Of a DNA stretch of 64,000 nucleotides, positions 19,301 to 31,114 are shown one piece after another. The translations under genes were made by a program, and so were the position numbers. The stretch's first letter is position 1. Each line of letters starts with the position of its first letter. The DNA is from Geodermatophilaceae bacterium URHB0062 (GTDB lineage Bacteria; Actinomycetota; Actinomycetes; Mycobacteriales; Geodermatophilaceae). The DNA lies in contig JHVO01000015.1 of assembly GCA_000620185.1 (NCBI GenBank), forward strand, positions 1 through 64,000, in the 5' to 3' direction. The notes beneath the pieces are model-generated. The model was not told where the DNA came from, searched no databases, and worked only from the letters and a program-made list of their open reading frames with translations.

Positions 19301-21865
19301 GTGCGAGCACTCCGTCGATTCACCGTCCGTGCAGCCCTCCCGGAGCCGCTGGCCCCACTGTCCCAGCTGGTGATGAACCTGCGCTGGTCGTGGCACCCGG
19401 AGACGAGGGATCTCTTCGAGACGCTCGACCCCGTGCTCTGGCAGAAGTGCGGCGGTGACCCGGTGAAGGCCCTCGGCGAGGTCTCGGCCGAGCGGCTGGC
19501 GCAACTGTCCAAGGACCGCCGCTTCCTGCGCCGGCTCCAGGACGCCGTCGACGACCTGGACGAGTACCTCACCACGCCGCGCTGGTACCAGTCGCTGGGC
19601 GCCGACACATCGAACGGCGGGGCGCCGGCCAGCATCGCCTACTTCTCCGCCGAGTTCGGCATCACCGAGGTGCTGCCCCAGTACTCCGGCGGTCTGGGCA
19701 TCCTCGCCGGAGACCACCTCAAGGCCGCGTCCGACCTCGGCGTCCCGCTCATCGGCGTCGGGCTGCTCTACCGCGCCGGCTACTTCGCGCAGGGCCTCTC
19801 CGCCGACGGCTGGCAGCTCGAGCACTACCCGTCGCTCGACCCGCACGGCCTGCCGCTGAAGCTGCTGCGCCAGTCCGACGGCTCCGCCGCCGTCATCAGC
19901 GTCCCCCTGCCGGAGGGGCGCACCCTCTACGCGCACGTCTGGCGTGCCCAGGTCGGCCGCGTCTCGCTGCTGCTGCTCGACAGCGACATCGAGGAGAACG
20001 CGCCGGCCGAGCGCGGCGTCACCGACCGGCTCTACGGCGGCGACGAGGACCATCGTCTGCGGCAGGAGATGCTGCTCGGTATCGGCGGTGTGCGTGCGCT
20101 GCGCGCCTACTGCGGACTCACGGGCACGCCGATGCCGGAGGTGTTCCACGCCAACGAGGGCCACGCGGGCTTCCAGGGCGTCGAGCGCATCCGCGAGCTC
20201 AGCGAGGCACACGGCCTGAGCTTTTCGGAGGCGCTGCAGGCCGTCCGCGCCGGAACGGTCTTCACCACCCACACGCCGGTGCCCGCGGGCATCGACCGCT
20301 TCCCGCGGGCGCTCATCGAGCGCTACTTCGCCGGCTTCGGTGTGCCGCTGGACCAGCTCCTGGCGCTCGGCGCCGAGGAGGACCCGGCGAAGTTCAACAT
20401 GGCGCACATGGGCCTGCGGCTCGGTCAGCGGGCCAACGGCGTCAGCCGGCTGCACGGCCGGGTCAGCCGCGGCATGTTCCGCGACCTGTGGCCCGGGTTC
20501 GACGAGGGTGACGTCCCGATCGGGTCGATCACCAACGGTGTGCACGCCCCGACCTGGACCGCGCGCGAGCTCGTCGAGATGGGCACGCAGACCTCCAGCC
20601 AGGGCGAGCTCGTCGACGTCGGCGGCCCGGTGCACTTCGACGGCGTCGACGCGATCCCGGCCGGCGACCTGTGGAACATCCGCCGCACGCTGCGCGGCCG
20701 GCTGGTCGAGGAGGTGCGCCGCCGCATCCGCGAGACGGCGCTGTCCCGCGGCGCTACCGAGGCGGAGGTGGGCTGGACCGACACCGCGTTCGACCCCGAC
20801 GTCCTCACCGTGGGTTTCGCCCGCCGCGTGCCCTCCTACAAGCGGCTCACGCTGATGCTCAAGGACCCGGAGCGGCTGCGCGCCCTGCTGCTCGACCCCG
20901 AGCGGCCCATGCAGCTGGTCATCGCAGGCAAGAGCCACCCCGCCGACGACGGCGGCAAGCAGCTGATCCAGCAGATGGTGTCCTTCGCCGACGACCCGGA
21001 GCTGCGGCACCGGATCGCCTTCCTGCCCGGCTACGACATCGGCATGGCCCGCTACCTGTACTGGGGCTGCGACGTCTGGCTCAACAACCCGCTGCGCCCG
21101 CTCGAGGCCTGCGGCACATCGGGCATGAAGGCCGCGCTCAACGGCGGCCTGAACCTCTCGATCCGCGACGGCTGGTGGGACGAGTGGTTCGACGGCCAGA
21201 ACGGCTGGGCCATCCCGACCGCCGACGGCGTGGCCGACGCCGACCGGCGCGACGAGGTCGAGGCGCGCGCGATATACGACCTGCTCGGCACCCAGGTGCT
21301 GCCCCGGTTCTACGAGCGGGGCGCCAACGGCGTCCCCGCCCGCTGGGTGGAGATGGTCCGCCACACCCTCCGTGAGACCGGCCCCAAGGTGCAGGCCACT
21401 CGCATGGTGCGTGACTACGTGCAGGACCTGTACGTGCCGGCCGCCGGCTCGTCGCGCGCCATGGCGCAGGAGGGCTACACCCCGGCCCGCGAGGAGGCGT
21501 CCTGGCGGTCGCACCTGCTGTCGCACTGGAGCACCGTCCGGGTCGCGCACGTGGAGGCGACCGGCGCAAAGGACACCCCGGAGATCGGGTCGTCGCTGGC
21601 CCTGCGCGCCGAGGTCGAGCTGCCCGACCTGACGCCCGCGGACGTCACCGTCGAGGCCGCCTACGGCCGGGTGGACGACGCCGACGGGCTGCACGAGGTG
21701 ACGACGGTGCCGATGGCGCACGAGCACACCGACGGCTCCCGGCACTGGTTCACCGCCACGCTGCCGCTGGAGCGGACGGGCGCCTTCGGCTACACCGTGC
21801 GCGTCCTCCCGCACTCCGAGCACCTGGCCGACCCGGCGGAGCTCGGCGTCGTGACGAGCGCCTGA
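19301..21865 (+). CDS. glgP: Alpha-glucan phosphorylase
   Basis: GlgP releases glucose-1-phosphate from alpha-1,4-glucan using phosphate and PLP. The 854-residue protein is of the actinobacterial DUF3417-headed type: [27 protein letters not shown] at the N-terminus, then [61 protein letters not shown], and the PLP-lysine region [19 protein letters not shown]. The GTG lies 6 nt after TAGGCT (19289-19294), so transcription is probably leaderless. The gene is divergent from the GlgE operon across 158 bp. Confidence 0.94.
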   Translation: MRALRRFTVRAALPEPLAPLSQLVMNLRWSWHPETRDLFETLDPVLWQKCGGDPVKALGEVSAERLAQLSKDRRFLRRLQDAVDDLDEYLTTPRWYQSLGADTSNGGAPASIAYFSAEFGITEVLPQYSGGLGILAGDHLKAASDLGVPLIGVGLLYRAGYFAQGLSADGWQLEHYPSLDPHGLPLKLLRQSDGSAAVISVPLPEGRTLYAHVWRAQVGRVSLLLLDSDIEENAPAERGVTDRLYGGDEDHRLRQEMLLGIGGVRALRAYCGLTGTPMPEVFHANEGHAGFQGVERIRELSEAHGLSFSEALQAVRAGTVFTTHTPVPAGIDRFPRALIERYFAGFGVPLDQLLALGAEEDPAKFNMAHMGLRLGQRANGVSRLHGRVSRGMFRDLWPGFDEGDVPIGSITNGVHAPTWTARELVEMGTQTSSQGELVDVGGPVHFDGVDAIPAGDLWNIRRTLRGRLVEEVRRRIRETALSRGATEAEVGWTDTAFDPDVLTVGFARRVPSYKRLTLMLKDPERLRALLLDPERPMQLVIAGKSHPADDGGKQLIQQMVSFADDPELRHRIAFLPGYDIGMARYLYWGCDVWLNNPLRPLEACGTSGMKAALNGGLNLSIRDGWWDEWFDGQNGWAIPTADGVADADRRDEVEARAIYDLLGTQVLPRFYERGANGVPARWVEMVRHTLRETGPKVQATRMVRDYVQDLYVPAAGSSRAMAQEGYTPAREEASWRSHLLSHWSTVRVAHVEATGAKDTPEIGSSLALRAEVELPDLTPADVTVEAAYGRVDDADGLHEVTTVPMAHEHTDGSRHWFTATLPLERTGAFGYTVRVLPHSEHLADPAELGVVTSA

Positions 21866-21987
21866 GCGCCGAACTTGAGACACTTCGCTCACGCAGGTCC
21901 CACTGGCCACGCACGCTGGGCTCACGGCCCGGCGTGGCGGCATCGCGCGGCCGCCCAGACCGCGCGCTGATCACTAGGCTGGAGGCC

Positions 21988-22950
21988 ATGCCTGACCGCT
22001 GTGAAGTCCTGCCAGGAGACGCCGTCGTCGCTCGACGCGGCGGTGGGCTGCTGTGGGTCGACGCGCCCGGGTCACCGGCGCTCGTCGCGGCGCTGCACGC
22101 GTGCCTGGGTGTCTCGGGTCCCGGCGCCGACCGCGTGCTGTCCGCCGTCGCCGGGCAGGTGAGCTCGCTCGCCCACGGCACGGCGTCCTTCGCGCTCGTG
22201 CTCGCCGACACCTCCGGCGGCGCCGGCACGGGTGTCGCGCTGTGGTCGGGCAAGGGAGCGCCGGCCGTCGACGGTGTGCCGGTCTCCGGCTCGTCGGTCG
22301 AGGGCTGCACCCTCGCGTCCGGCTTCTCGCTCGGGCAGACGCTCTACGTCGGCCCCGGCCAGGCCGCCCCGCAGATGCCGCCCGGCGTCGCCTACGACCT
22401 CATCGAGGGCACGGTGCCCGGCTCGGGCGCCACCCTCCAGCTGGCCGCCGCGGCGCCCGCGTCGTCCGCGGCCGTGCCCGCGTCCACGCCGTCGTCCTTC
22501 AGCGCCCCGTCCGACGCCGGCTTCGGCTCGGCCCGGGAGCCCCACGGCGCCAGCCGCGCCGACTCCGGCGAGCAGACCGCCTTCTGGCGGCCCGACGCCC
22601 CCGCGGCCGCGCCGGTGCTGCGGTTCGACGACGGCATGGTCGTCACCGTCGACGAGGACCTCGTGCTCGGGCGTCGTCCCGACAACCACGAGCTGGTCAC
22701 CAGCGGGTCCGCCCGCCCGGTGCCCATCGCCGACACGCAGAACGTCCTCTCCTCGGCGCACGCGGCGCTGCAGCGGGCCGGCCGCGAGGTGTCGCTGGTC
22801 GACCTCGGCTCGCTCAACGGCACCCACGTCGCCGGGCCGGACGCCACCGAGTGGACGCAGCTCGAGCCCGGTGTGGCCCACCCGCTCTCCGACGGCGACC
22901 GCCTCCTGCTGGGCTGGACGGTCATCACCTTCGAGCAGCCCCAGGAGTAG
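21988..22950 (+). CDS. FHA-domain protein with an uncharacterised N-terminal region
   Basis: The C-terminal 90 residues (about 230-320) form a forkhead-associated domain: VLGRRPDNH, VLSSAHAALQRAGREVSLVDLGSLNGTHV and LSDGDRLLLGWTVITFE. This phosphothreonine-binding module includes the conserved Gly-Arg, Ser-x-x-His and Asn-Gly. The first 170 residues resemble no family recognised here. They are followed by an Ala/Ser/Pro linker (165-215). No membrane segment is present. The ATG lies 7 nt after TAGGCT (21975-21980). It stands alone between glgP and convergent glgX, and no kinase gene is nearby. Confidence 0.8.
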   Translation: MPDRCEVLPGDAVVARRGGGLLWVDAPGSPALVAALHACLGVSGPGADRVLSAVAGQVSSLAHGTASFALVLADTSGGAGTGVALWSGKGAPAVDGVPVSGSSVEGCTLASGFSLGQTLYVGPGQAAPQMPPGVAYDLIEGTVPGSGATLQLAAAAPASSAAVPASTPSSFSAPSDAGFGSAREPHGASRADSGEQTAFWRPDAPAAAPVLRFDDGMVVTVDEDLVLGRRPDNHELVTSGSARPVPIADTQNVLSSAHAALQRAGREVSLVDLGSLNGTHVAGPDATEWTQLEPGVAHPLSDGDRLLLGWTVITFEQPQE

Positions 22951-22960
22951 AACCGCGAGA

Positions 22961-23011
22961 AAGTGCGCTGAGGCCCCGTTCCGAGCGCTGGAACGGGGCC
23001 TCAGCGCACTT
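22961..23011. terminator. Bidirectional terminator with a 22-bp perfect stem
   Basis: Bases 22961-22982 pair without mismatch with 22990-23011 around the 7-nt loop GAGCGCT. It lies between the convergent FHA and glgX genes, 10 bp from each stop. The outer AAGT/ACTT end gives short A/U flanks in both directions. Confidence 0.85.
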
Positions 23012-23020
23012 CGTCCGCGC

Positions 23021-25186
<2,166 letters not shown>

Positions 25187-25257
25187 GACGACGATCGTGC
25201 CAACATCCGGGCGCGTGCGTGCGCAGGTGCCGGTCCAGCGCTTGGTTGGATGGGGAC

Positions 25258-26085
25258 GTGTCGAGCATCGGTGGGGTGGGTGGGGGCGGCACAGCTGCCC
25301 CGGGGGCGGTCGTCGGAATGACCGGTGTCGACGTCGTCCGGGGGCAGAACCACCTCCTCCGCGGCGTCGACTGGGCCGTCGAGGCCGACCACCGCTGGGT
25401 GGTCCTCGGCCCCAACGGAGCGGGCAAGACGACGCTCATGCAGCTGGCCGCCGCACAGCTGCACCCGACGCGGGGTGAGGTGCGCCTGCTGGGGGAGACC
25501 CTCGGCGCGGTCGACGTCTTCGAGCTGCGGCCGCGGATCGGGCTGACCAGCGCCGCGCTGGCCCAGCGGATCGCACCGTCCGAGCGGACCGGCGACGTCG
25601 TCGTCTCGGCGGGCTACGCGGTGGTCGGGCGGTGGCGCGAGCCCTACGACGTCCACGACCTGACGCGCGCGGCGATGCTCATGGAGCAGTGGGGGATCGC
25701 CCCGTTCGCCAACCGGCCGTTCGGCACGCTGAGCGAGGGCGAGCGCAAGCGGACCCAGATCGCCCGTGCCCTCATGCCCGACCCCGAGCTACTGCTGCTC
25801 GACGAGCCCGGCGCCGGCCTCGACCTGGGCGGCCGCGAGGACCTCGTCGCGCGGCTGTCCGACCTCGCGAAGTACTACTACGCGCCGGCCCAGGTCCTGG
25901 TAACCCACCACGTGGAGGAGATCCCGCCGGGGTACACCCACGCGCTGCTGCTGCGGGGCGGCGAGGTCGTGGCCTCCGGCGCCGCCGACGACGTCCTCAC
26001 CGAGGCGCACCTGTCCGACACGTTCGGGCTGAACCTGTCGCTCAGCCGCACCGACGGCCGCTTCACCGCCCGCAGAGCTGCCTGA
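25258..26085 (+). CDS. Stand-alone ABC transporter ATP-binding protein
   Basis: This 275-residue single nucleotide-binding domain has Walker A LGPNGAGKTT, Walker B LLLLDEPGAGLD and H-loop LVTHHVEEI. The C-loop reads LSEGERKRTQ instead of LSGGQ, as in ModF/YlmA-type and soluble ABC proteins. No permease or binding protein is adjacent, so transport cannot be assumed. GTG at 25258 was chosen because a GGATGGGGAC purine-rich site precedes it and it keeps the Gly-rich N-terminus. ATG at 25318 is a plausible alternative start. The gene is divergent from glgX, and the enoyl-CoA hydratase gene follows 25 bp later. Confidence 0.8.
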   Translation: MSSIGGVGGGGTAAPGAVVGMTGVDVVRGQNHLLRGVDWAVEADHRWVVLGPNGAGKTTLMQLAAAQLHPTRGEVRLLGETLGAVDVFELRPRIGLTSAALAQRIAPSERTGDVVVSAGYAVVGRWREPYDVHDLTRAAMLMEQWGIAPFANRPFGTLSEGERKRTQIARALMPDPELLLLDEPGAGLDLGGREDLVARLSDLAKYYYAPAQVLVTHHVEEIPPGYTHALLLRGGEVVASGAADDVLTEAHLSDTFGLNLSLSRTDGRFTARRAA

Positions 26086-26110
26086 GCGTCTGCTCGCTAG
26101 TGTGCCTGGC

Positions 26111-26899
26111 ATGGCTGATGCGCCCGAGTTCGTGACCCTGCAGGTCGAGGAGGGGGTCGGCACGATCCGCCTCGACCGGCCGAAGATGAACGCGATCGAC
26201 GAGCAGTTGCACCTCGAGGTGCGCGCGGCGGCGATGGAGGCGTCCTCGCGGGACGACGTCCGGGCCGTGGTCATCTACGGCGGCGAGCGCGTCTTCGCCG
26301 CCGGCGCGGACATCAAGGCCATGTCGCAGCTGGACGGCAGCGCGATGGTCGCCTGGGGCCGGGAGCTGCAGAACTCCTTCCGGCACGTGGCCGGCATCCC
26401 GAAGCCCGTCATCGCGGCGATCACCGGCTACGCCCTCGGCGGTGGCTACGAGCTGGCCCTCTGCGCCGACTTCCGGGTGCTGGGCGTCTCGGCGAAGATC
26501 GGCCAGCCCGAGATCCTGCTCGGCATCATCCCCGGCGCGGGCGGCACGCAGCGGCTGACCCGGCTGGTCGGGCCGGCCAAGGCGAAGGACCTCGTGTTCA
26601 CCGGCCGCCACGTCGGCGCCGACGAGGCGCTGGAGCTGGGCCTCGCCGACGCCGTCGTGCCGGACGACGAGGTCTACTCCACCGCCGTGGCGATGGCCCG
26701 CAAGTTCGCCGCCGGACCGCCGCTCGCGCTGGCGGCGGCCAAGCGCGCGATCGACGAGGGCCTCGACGGTTCCCTGGACGCCGGCCTGGACCTCGAGACC
26801 CGGCTGTTCACCGAGCTGTTCGGCAGCGAGGACCAGAAGACCGGCATGCGGTCGTTCCTCGAGAACGGCCCGGGAAAGGCGCAGTTCAGCGGGCGCTGA
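26111..26899 (+). CDS. Enoyl-CoA hydratase
   Basis: This 262-residue crotonase-fold protein adds water across 2-enoyl-CoA. It has the CoA-binding GGERVFAAGADIKAM loop (oxyanion hole), AAITGYALGGGYELALCADFRVLG, and the two catalytic glutamates in KIGQPEILLGIIPGAGGTQRL. This is the full hydratase signature, not that of an isomerase-only relative. The ATG is preceded by TAGTGT (26098-26103) with a 7-nt gap, suggesting its own leaderless promoter despite the short distance to the ABC ATPase gene. It fits the acyl-CoA theme of the window. Confidence 0.92.
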   Translation: MADAPEFVTLQVEEGVGTIRLDRPKMNAIDEQLHLEVRAAAMEASSRDDVRAVVIYGGERVFAAGADIKAMSQLDGSAMVAWGRELQNSFRHVAGIPKPVIAAITGYALGGGYELALCADFRVLGVSAKIGQPEILLGIIPGAGGTQRLTRLVGPAKAKDLVFTGRHVGADEALELGLADAVVPDDEVYSTAVAMARKFAAGPPLALAAAKRAIDEGLDGSLDAGLDLETRLFTELFGSEDQKTGMRSFLENGPGKAQFSGR

Positions 26900-27052
26900 G
26901 CCCGAGTTCGCCCGCTCGTTCCATAACGGTCGTCACACGTTCAGGGCCTCCGGTCGCCCCAAGGCCCACGTGTTCCGACAGAATCGCCACGCCGGTCGGC
27001 CAGGGTCATCAGGGCCCTGGGACGGCCCGGCACGAGCATCAGGAGGACACAC

Positions 27053-28201
27053 GTGCGACGGAGCACCTTGCGCGCCGCGGTCGCGGTCGTGACGGCCGGC
27101 ATCACCCTGACCGCCTGCGGCTCGAGCGACGGCGGCTCCGGTGGAGGCGGTGGAGGCGGCGGTGACGCGGCCACCGCCACCTCGGCCGAGGACTTCGGCG
27201 GCATGGACGCCCTGGTCAAGGCGGCGCAGAAGGAGGGCGAGCTCAACGTCATCGCGCTCCCGCCGAGCTGGGCCAACTACGAAGAGATGCTGAAGACGTT
27301 CAGCGACAAGTACAAGATCAAGATCAACAGCGCCAACCCGGACGGCTCGAGCCAGGACGAGGTCACCGCGGTCACCAGCCAGAAGGGCCAGAGCCGCGCG
27401 CCCGACGTCCTCGACCTCGGCACGAGCTTCGCCAAGCAGGCCGCCGCGCAGAAGCTGCTGGCGCCCTACGAGGTGGCCACCTGGGGCGACATCCCGGACA
27501 ACCAGAAGGACCCCGACAGCCTCTGGTACAACGACTACGGCGGCTTCATCTCGATCGGCTGCAACGCCTCCGTCGTCAAGAAGTGCCCGACCAGCTTCGA
27601 GGCCCTCCTGGACCCGCAGTACAAGGGTCAGGTGGCGCTCAACGGCAACCCGACACAGGCCGCGGCCGCGTTCAGCGGCGTGTGGGCCGCCTCGCTGGCC
27701 AACGGCGGGAGCCTCGACGACATCGGCCCTGGCATCGACTTCTTCAAGAAGGTCAAGGACGCCGGAAACTTCAACCCGGTCGAGGTGACCCCGGCGACGG
27801 TGCAGAACGGCGAGACGCCGCTGGCCATCGACTGGGACTACGTCAACGCCGGGCTCACGAAGACCCTGGCCGCCGACAACGTCGACTGGCAGGTCAACGT
27901 CCCCACCGACGGCCTGTTCGGCAGCTTCTACAGCCAGGCGATCAACAAGTTCGCCCCGCACCCGGCCGCCGCGCGCCTGTGGGAGGAGTTCCTCTACAGC
28001 GACGACGGTCAGAACATCTGGCTCAAGGGCCTGTCCCGCCCGGTCCGGCTCGACGCCATGACGAAGGCGGGCACCGCGGACGAGGCGGCGGTCAAGGCGC
28101 TGCCGGCCGTGGACGGCGAGGTCGAGTTCCCGGACGACGACCAGCAGTCGGCCGCGCAGAAGGTCGTCGCCGACCGCTGGAACGCGGAGATGTCCGGCTG
28201 A
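27053..28201 (+). CDS. ABC transporter substrate-binding lipoprotein
   Basis: The 382-residue protein has a lipobox signal (AGITLTACG, lipid-modified Cys about residue 22), a Gly-rich tether and a periplasmic-binding fold of the iron/putrescine/2-aminoethylphosphonate cluster. That fold shows in ALVKAAQKEGELNVIALP, RAPDVLDLG, YNDYGGFISIGCN, ALLDPQYKGQVALNGNP and YSQAINKFAPHPAAARLWEEFL. A CxxxxVVKKC pair (IGCNASVVKKC) suggests a disulfide. The ligand is not predictable from sequence alone. It starts a five-gene unit with two permeases, an ATPase and a cysteine desulfhydrase. The GTG follows AGGAGG. Confidence 0.88.
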   Translation: MRRSTLRAAVAVVTAGITLTACGSSDGGSGGGGGGGGDAATATSAEDFGGMDALVKAAQKEGELNVIALPPSWANYEEMLKTFSDKYKIKINSANPDGSSQDEVTAVTSQKGQSRAPDVLDLGTSFAKQAAAQKLLAPYEVATWGDIPDNQKDPDSLWYNDYGGFISIGCNASVVKKCPTSFEALLDPQYKGQVALNGNPTQAAAAFSGVWAASLANGGSLDDIGPGIDFFKKVKDAGNFNPVEVTPATVQNGETPLAIDWDYVNAGLTKTLAADNVDWQVNVPTDGLFGSFYSQAINKFAPHPAAARLWEEFLYSDDGQNIWLKGLSRPVRLDAMTKAGTADEAAVKALPAVDGEVEFPDDDQQSAAQKVVADRWNAEMSG

Positions 28202-29139
28202 GTACCGGCACGGCGGCCCCGGTCCGGGACGGCGACCCGTCGGTCGCCGTCCCGGAGCGTGCCTCGCGGCGGTCGGGACGGTGGGCGCGGCTGCTCCCCG
28301 TGCTCGGCATGCTGCCGTTCTTCCTCTACGTCGCTGTCTTCCTCGTCCTGCCGATCGTCGTGCTGTCGGTCGAGGCCTTCCGGGCCACCGATCCGGACAC
28401 GTTCGAAGAGACCTGGTCGACCGGCTCGATCACCGCGATCACCGAGGGTGCGTTCCGCCGGGCCTACCTCGGCAGCCTGAGGCTGTCGGTGATCTGCGCT
28501 GTGCTCGGTGCCGTCATCGGGCTGACCCTCGCCGTCGCCGTGCTCCGCACGAAGCGGGGCCGGTTGCTGCGCCGGCTGGTGCTCACCGCCTCGGGTGTGC
28601 TGGCCAACTTCGGCGGCATCCCGCTGGCGTTCGCCTTCATCGCCACGATCGGCACCCAGGGCGTGATCACCGCGCTGCTGACCGACACCCTCGGTCTCGG
28701 CCTCGGCGGCTTCTCGCTCTACTCCATGGCCGGCTTGACGCTGGTCTATCTGTACTTCCTCATCCCGCTGATGGTCCTCACCATCACGCCGGCGCTCGAG
28801 GCGCTGCGCCCGCAGTGGCGTGAGGCCGCGGACAACCTGGGCGCCAGCGGCTGGCAGTACTGGCGGTACGTCGGCGGGCCGGTGCTCGCGCCACCGGTGA
28901 TCGGCGCGACGATGCTGCTCTTCGCCTCCTCCTTCGCGGCCTACGCGACGGCGAAGGCGCTGGTCGGCAGCAGCGTCCCGCTGGTCACGCTGCAGATCGC
29001 CGACGCGCTCTCCAGCAACGTCACCGTCGGGTCGGAGAATCTCGGCAAGGCTCTCGCGCTGGGCATGGTGCTGCTCATCGGCCTGGTGATGATCTTCTAC
29101 GCCTGGGTGCAGCGGCGCACCCAGCGGTGGCTGGCATGA
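28198..29139 (+). CDS. ABC transporter permease (first of two), probable CTG start
   Basis: This is a 313-residue integral membrane permease with about six hydrophobic segments and the binding-protein-dependent EAA loop (EALRPQWREAADNLGASGWQYWRYVGGPVLAPPV). The frame has no ATG, GTG or TTG between its upstream coding shadow and residue 35. CTG at 28198 overlaps the previous stop (CTGA) and has GGAG 8 nt upstream, the same geometry as the ATGA junctions that follow, so it was chosen. GTG 28300 or ATG 28309 would cut away the basic cytoplasmic N-terminus just before the first membrane helix. It couples to the second permease by an ATGA overlap. Confidence 0.85.
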   Translation: MSTGTAAPVRDGDPSVAVPERASRRSGRWARLLPVLGMLPFFLYVAVFLVLPIVVLSVEAFRATDPDTFEETWSTGSITAITEGAFRRAYLGSLRLSVICAVLGAVIGLTLAVAVLRTKRGRLLRRLVLTASGVLANFGGIPLAFAFIATIGTQGVITALLTDTLGLGLGGFSLYSMAGLTLVYLYFLIPLMVLTITPALEALRPQWREAADNLGASGWQYWRYVGGPVLAPPVIGATMLLFASSFAAYATAKALVGSSVPLVTLQIADALSSNVTVGSENLGKALALGMVLLIGLVMIFYAWVQRRTQRWLA

Positions 29140-30017
29140 CGTCGCTGACGGGGGTCGCCGGGGCCGGGGGAGTCGCCCCCGAGACGCCGGTGCGACCCGC
29201 CCGGCGCGGCACCGGCGCCTGGCGCTTCGCCGTCCTGGCGGTGCTCGGCCTGTACTTCATCGTGCCGATCGGCGCCTCGGTGTGGTTCACCGTCCGCGAC
29301 CGCAGGAACGGCGGGGTCACCTTCGGGACCTACACCCAGATCCCGGGGGCCGAGGGGTTCGCCGACGCCTTTACCCGCTCGCTGCTGCTCGCCGTGCTGA
29401 CCGTCGTCCTGTCCCTGCTCCTCATGGTCCCCACCGTGGTGCTGGTCGAGCTGCGGCTGCCCCGCCTGCGGACGGCGGTCGAGCTGCTCACCCTCATGCC
29501 GCTGGTGCTGCCGCCGATCGCGCTGGTGGTCGGCGTGCGGAGCGTGCTGGCCTGGGCGCCGGACTACTTCCTGAACACGCCGCTGGCCGACGCCTTCTTC
29601 GCGCTCCAGGAACCCGCGCTGCCCTGGATCCTCGTGCTGGTCTACGTCGTCCTGGCGCTCCCGTTCGTCTACCGGGCGCTGGACGCCGGGGTGCGGGGTT
29701 CGGACCTGAAGACCCTGACCGAGGCCGCCCGGAACCTGGGGGCGTCGTGGCCGAGGGTGCTGGTCTCCGTCGTCCTGCCGGTGTTGCGCACGTCGGTGCT
29801 CAACGCCTCGTTCCTGGCGTTCGCGCTGGTGCTCGGCGAGTTCACCATCGCCGCGATCCTCGGCTTCGAGACGTTCCCGACCTGGATCGTGCGCATCTCG
29901 GGCTCGGAGCCGAAGCTGTCGGTGGCGGTGTCGGTGCTCTCCCTGCTGATCACCTGGGCACTGCTGTTGCTGATCTCCGCGCTGGACCGCCGGCGTGGCA
30001 CGAAGGAGAACTCATGA
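29136..30017 (+). CDS. ABC transporter permease (second of two)
   Basis: This 293-residue membrane protein has about six helices (RFAVLAVLGLYFIVPIGASVWF as the first) and an EAA-type loop near DLKTLTEAARNLGASWPRVLVSVVLPVL that contacts the ATPase. With the preceding permease it forms the heterodimeric channel of the importer. The ATG overlaps the preceding stop by 4 nt (ATGA), and the stop overlaps the ATPase start in the same way. An upstream GTG at 29127 is less likely because it loses the coupling geometry. Confidence 0.9.
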   Translation: MTSLTGVAGAGGVAPETPVRPARRGTGAWRFAVLAVLGLYFIVPIGASVWFTVRDRRNGGVTFGTYTQIPGAEGFADAFTRSLLLAVLTVVLSLLLMVPTVVLVELRLPRLRTAVELLTLMPLVLPPIALVVGVRSVLAWAPDYFLNTPLADAFFALQEPALPWILVLVYVVLALPFVYRALDAGVRGSDLKTLTEAARNLGASWPRVLVSVVLPVLRTSVLNASFLAFALVLGEFTIAAILGFETFPTWIVRISGSEPKLSVAVSVLSLLITWALLLLISALDRRRGTKENS

Positions 30018-31114
30018 CCGCCGTGTCCGCCCGCGCTGTGGGGCCGGCCGACCTGCGCCAACGGCCGGGCGTCGCCGTCCGCCTCGAGGGGCTGACCCGG
30101 CGCTACGGATCGGTCCTGGCCCTCGACGGGCTCGACCTCGACATCGCGGGCGGCGAGTTCGTCGCCCTGCTCGGCCCGTCCGGCTGCGGGAAGACGACGG
30201 CGCTGCGGGCGATCGCCGGGTTCGACCGGCCCGACGGCGGCCGCGTGCTCGTCGACGGGCGCGACGTCACCGACGTGCCGGCCAACAAGCGGGACATGGG
30301 CATGGTCTTCCAGGCATACAGCCTCTTCCCGAACCTCACCGTCGCGGAGAACGTCGCCTTCGGGCTGCGGGTCCGCGGGCGTGACAAGGGCGAGCGCCGC
30401 GGCCGGGCCACGGAGCTGCTGGAGCTCGTCGGCCTGGCCGACCGGGCGCAGCGGTACCCGCACCAGCTCTCGGGCGGTCAGCAGCAGCGCGTGGCGCTGG
30501 CCCGTGCGCTCGCCGTCGCTCCGCAGGTGCTGCTGCTCGACGAACCGCTGTCCGCGCTCGACGCGCAGGTGCGGGTGCAGCTGCGCGAGGAGATCCGGCG
30601 GATCCAGCTGGAGCTGGGCATCACGACCGTCTTCGTCACCCACGACCAGGCCGAGGCGCTGTCGGTCGCCGACCGTGTCGGGGTGCTGCGCGCGGGCCGG
30701 CTCGAGCAGATCGCCGGTCCGGACGAGCTCTACGAGCGTCCTGCTACCGCCTTCGTCGCCGAGTTCGTGGGCACCATGAACCGGCTGCCGGCCCGCTTGG
30801 CCGACGGCGCGGTCGAGCTGCTCGGCACCCGGCGGCCGGTGACCGGGGCGGCTCCCGCGGCCGGCCCGGTGGTCGCGCTGATCCGCCCCGAGTCGCTGCT
30901 CGTGCAGGCCGATGCGGCCGGCCCCGGCCGTGTCGTCACCCGCACGTTCTCGGGTGCCTCGACGCGGCTGCTGGTCGCGCTGCCCGACGGCTCCGAGGTC
31001 CGCGTGGACGTCGCCAGCGCGGTGAGCCAGGACCTCACCCCGGGGACGGCGGTCACGGTGAGCCCGGCCGATCGCCCGGTGCTCGTGGCCCCGGCGGAGC
31101 CGATCCCCGGATGA
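30014..31114 (+). CDS. ABC transporter ATP-binding subunit (PotA/FbpC-like)
   Basis: This 366-residue ATPase has Walker [13 protein letters not shown]-loop [13 protein letters not shown], signature [16 protein letters not shown], Walker [13 protein letters not shown] and H-loop [13 protein letters not shown]-terminal TOBE-like domain (about 275-360) follows, the arrangement of spermidine/iron/2-aminoethylphosphonate importers. ATGA overlaps at both ends tie it to the second permease and the cysteine desulfhydrase gene. It energises import through the two permeases encoded upstream. Confidence 0.93.
   Translation: MTAVSARAVGPADLRQRPGVAVRLEGLTRRYGSVLALDGLDLDIAGGEFVALLGPSGCGKTTALRAIAGFDRPDGGRVLVDGRDVTDVPANKRDMGMVFQAYSLFPNLTVAENVAFGLRVRGRDKGERRGRATELLELVGLADRAQRYPHQLSGGQQQRVALARALAVAPQVLLLDEPLSALDAQVRVQLREEIRRIQLELGITTVFVTHDQAEALSVADRVGVLRAGRLEQIAGPDELYERPATAFVAEFVGTMNRLPARLADGAVELLGTRRPVTGAAPAAGPVVALIRPESLLVQADAAGPGRVVTRTFSGASTRLLVALPDGSEVRVDVASAVSQDLTPGTAVTVSPADRPVLVAPAEPIPG

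Noticed and set aside
26900-27052. Riboswitch or RNA gene upstream of the ABC binding protein
   Set aside because: No conserved riboswitch core or strong stem was visible in the 153-bp spacer.
27110-27180. Gly-rich repeat as a possible tandem-repeat or CRISPR element
   Set aside because: It codes for a flexible Gly linker behind the lipobox of the binding protein.
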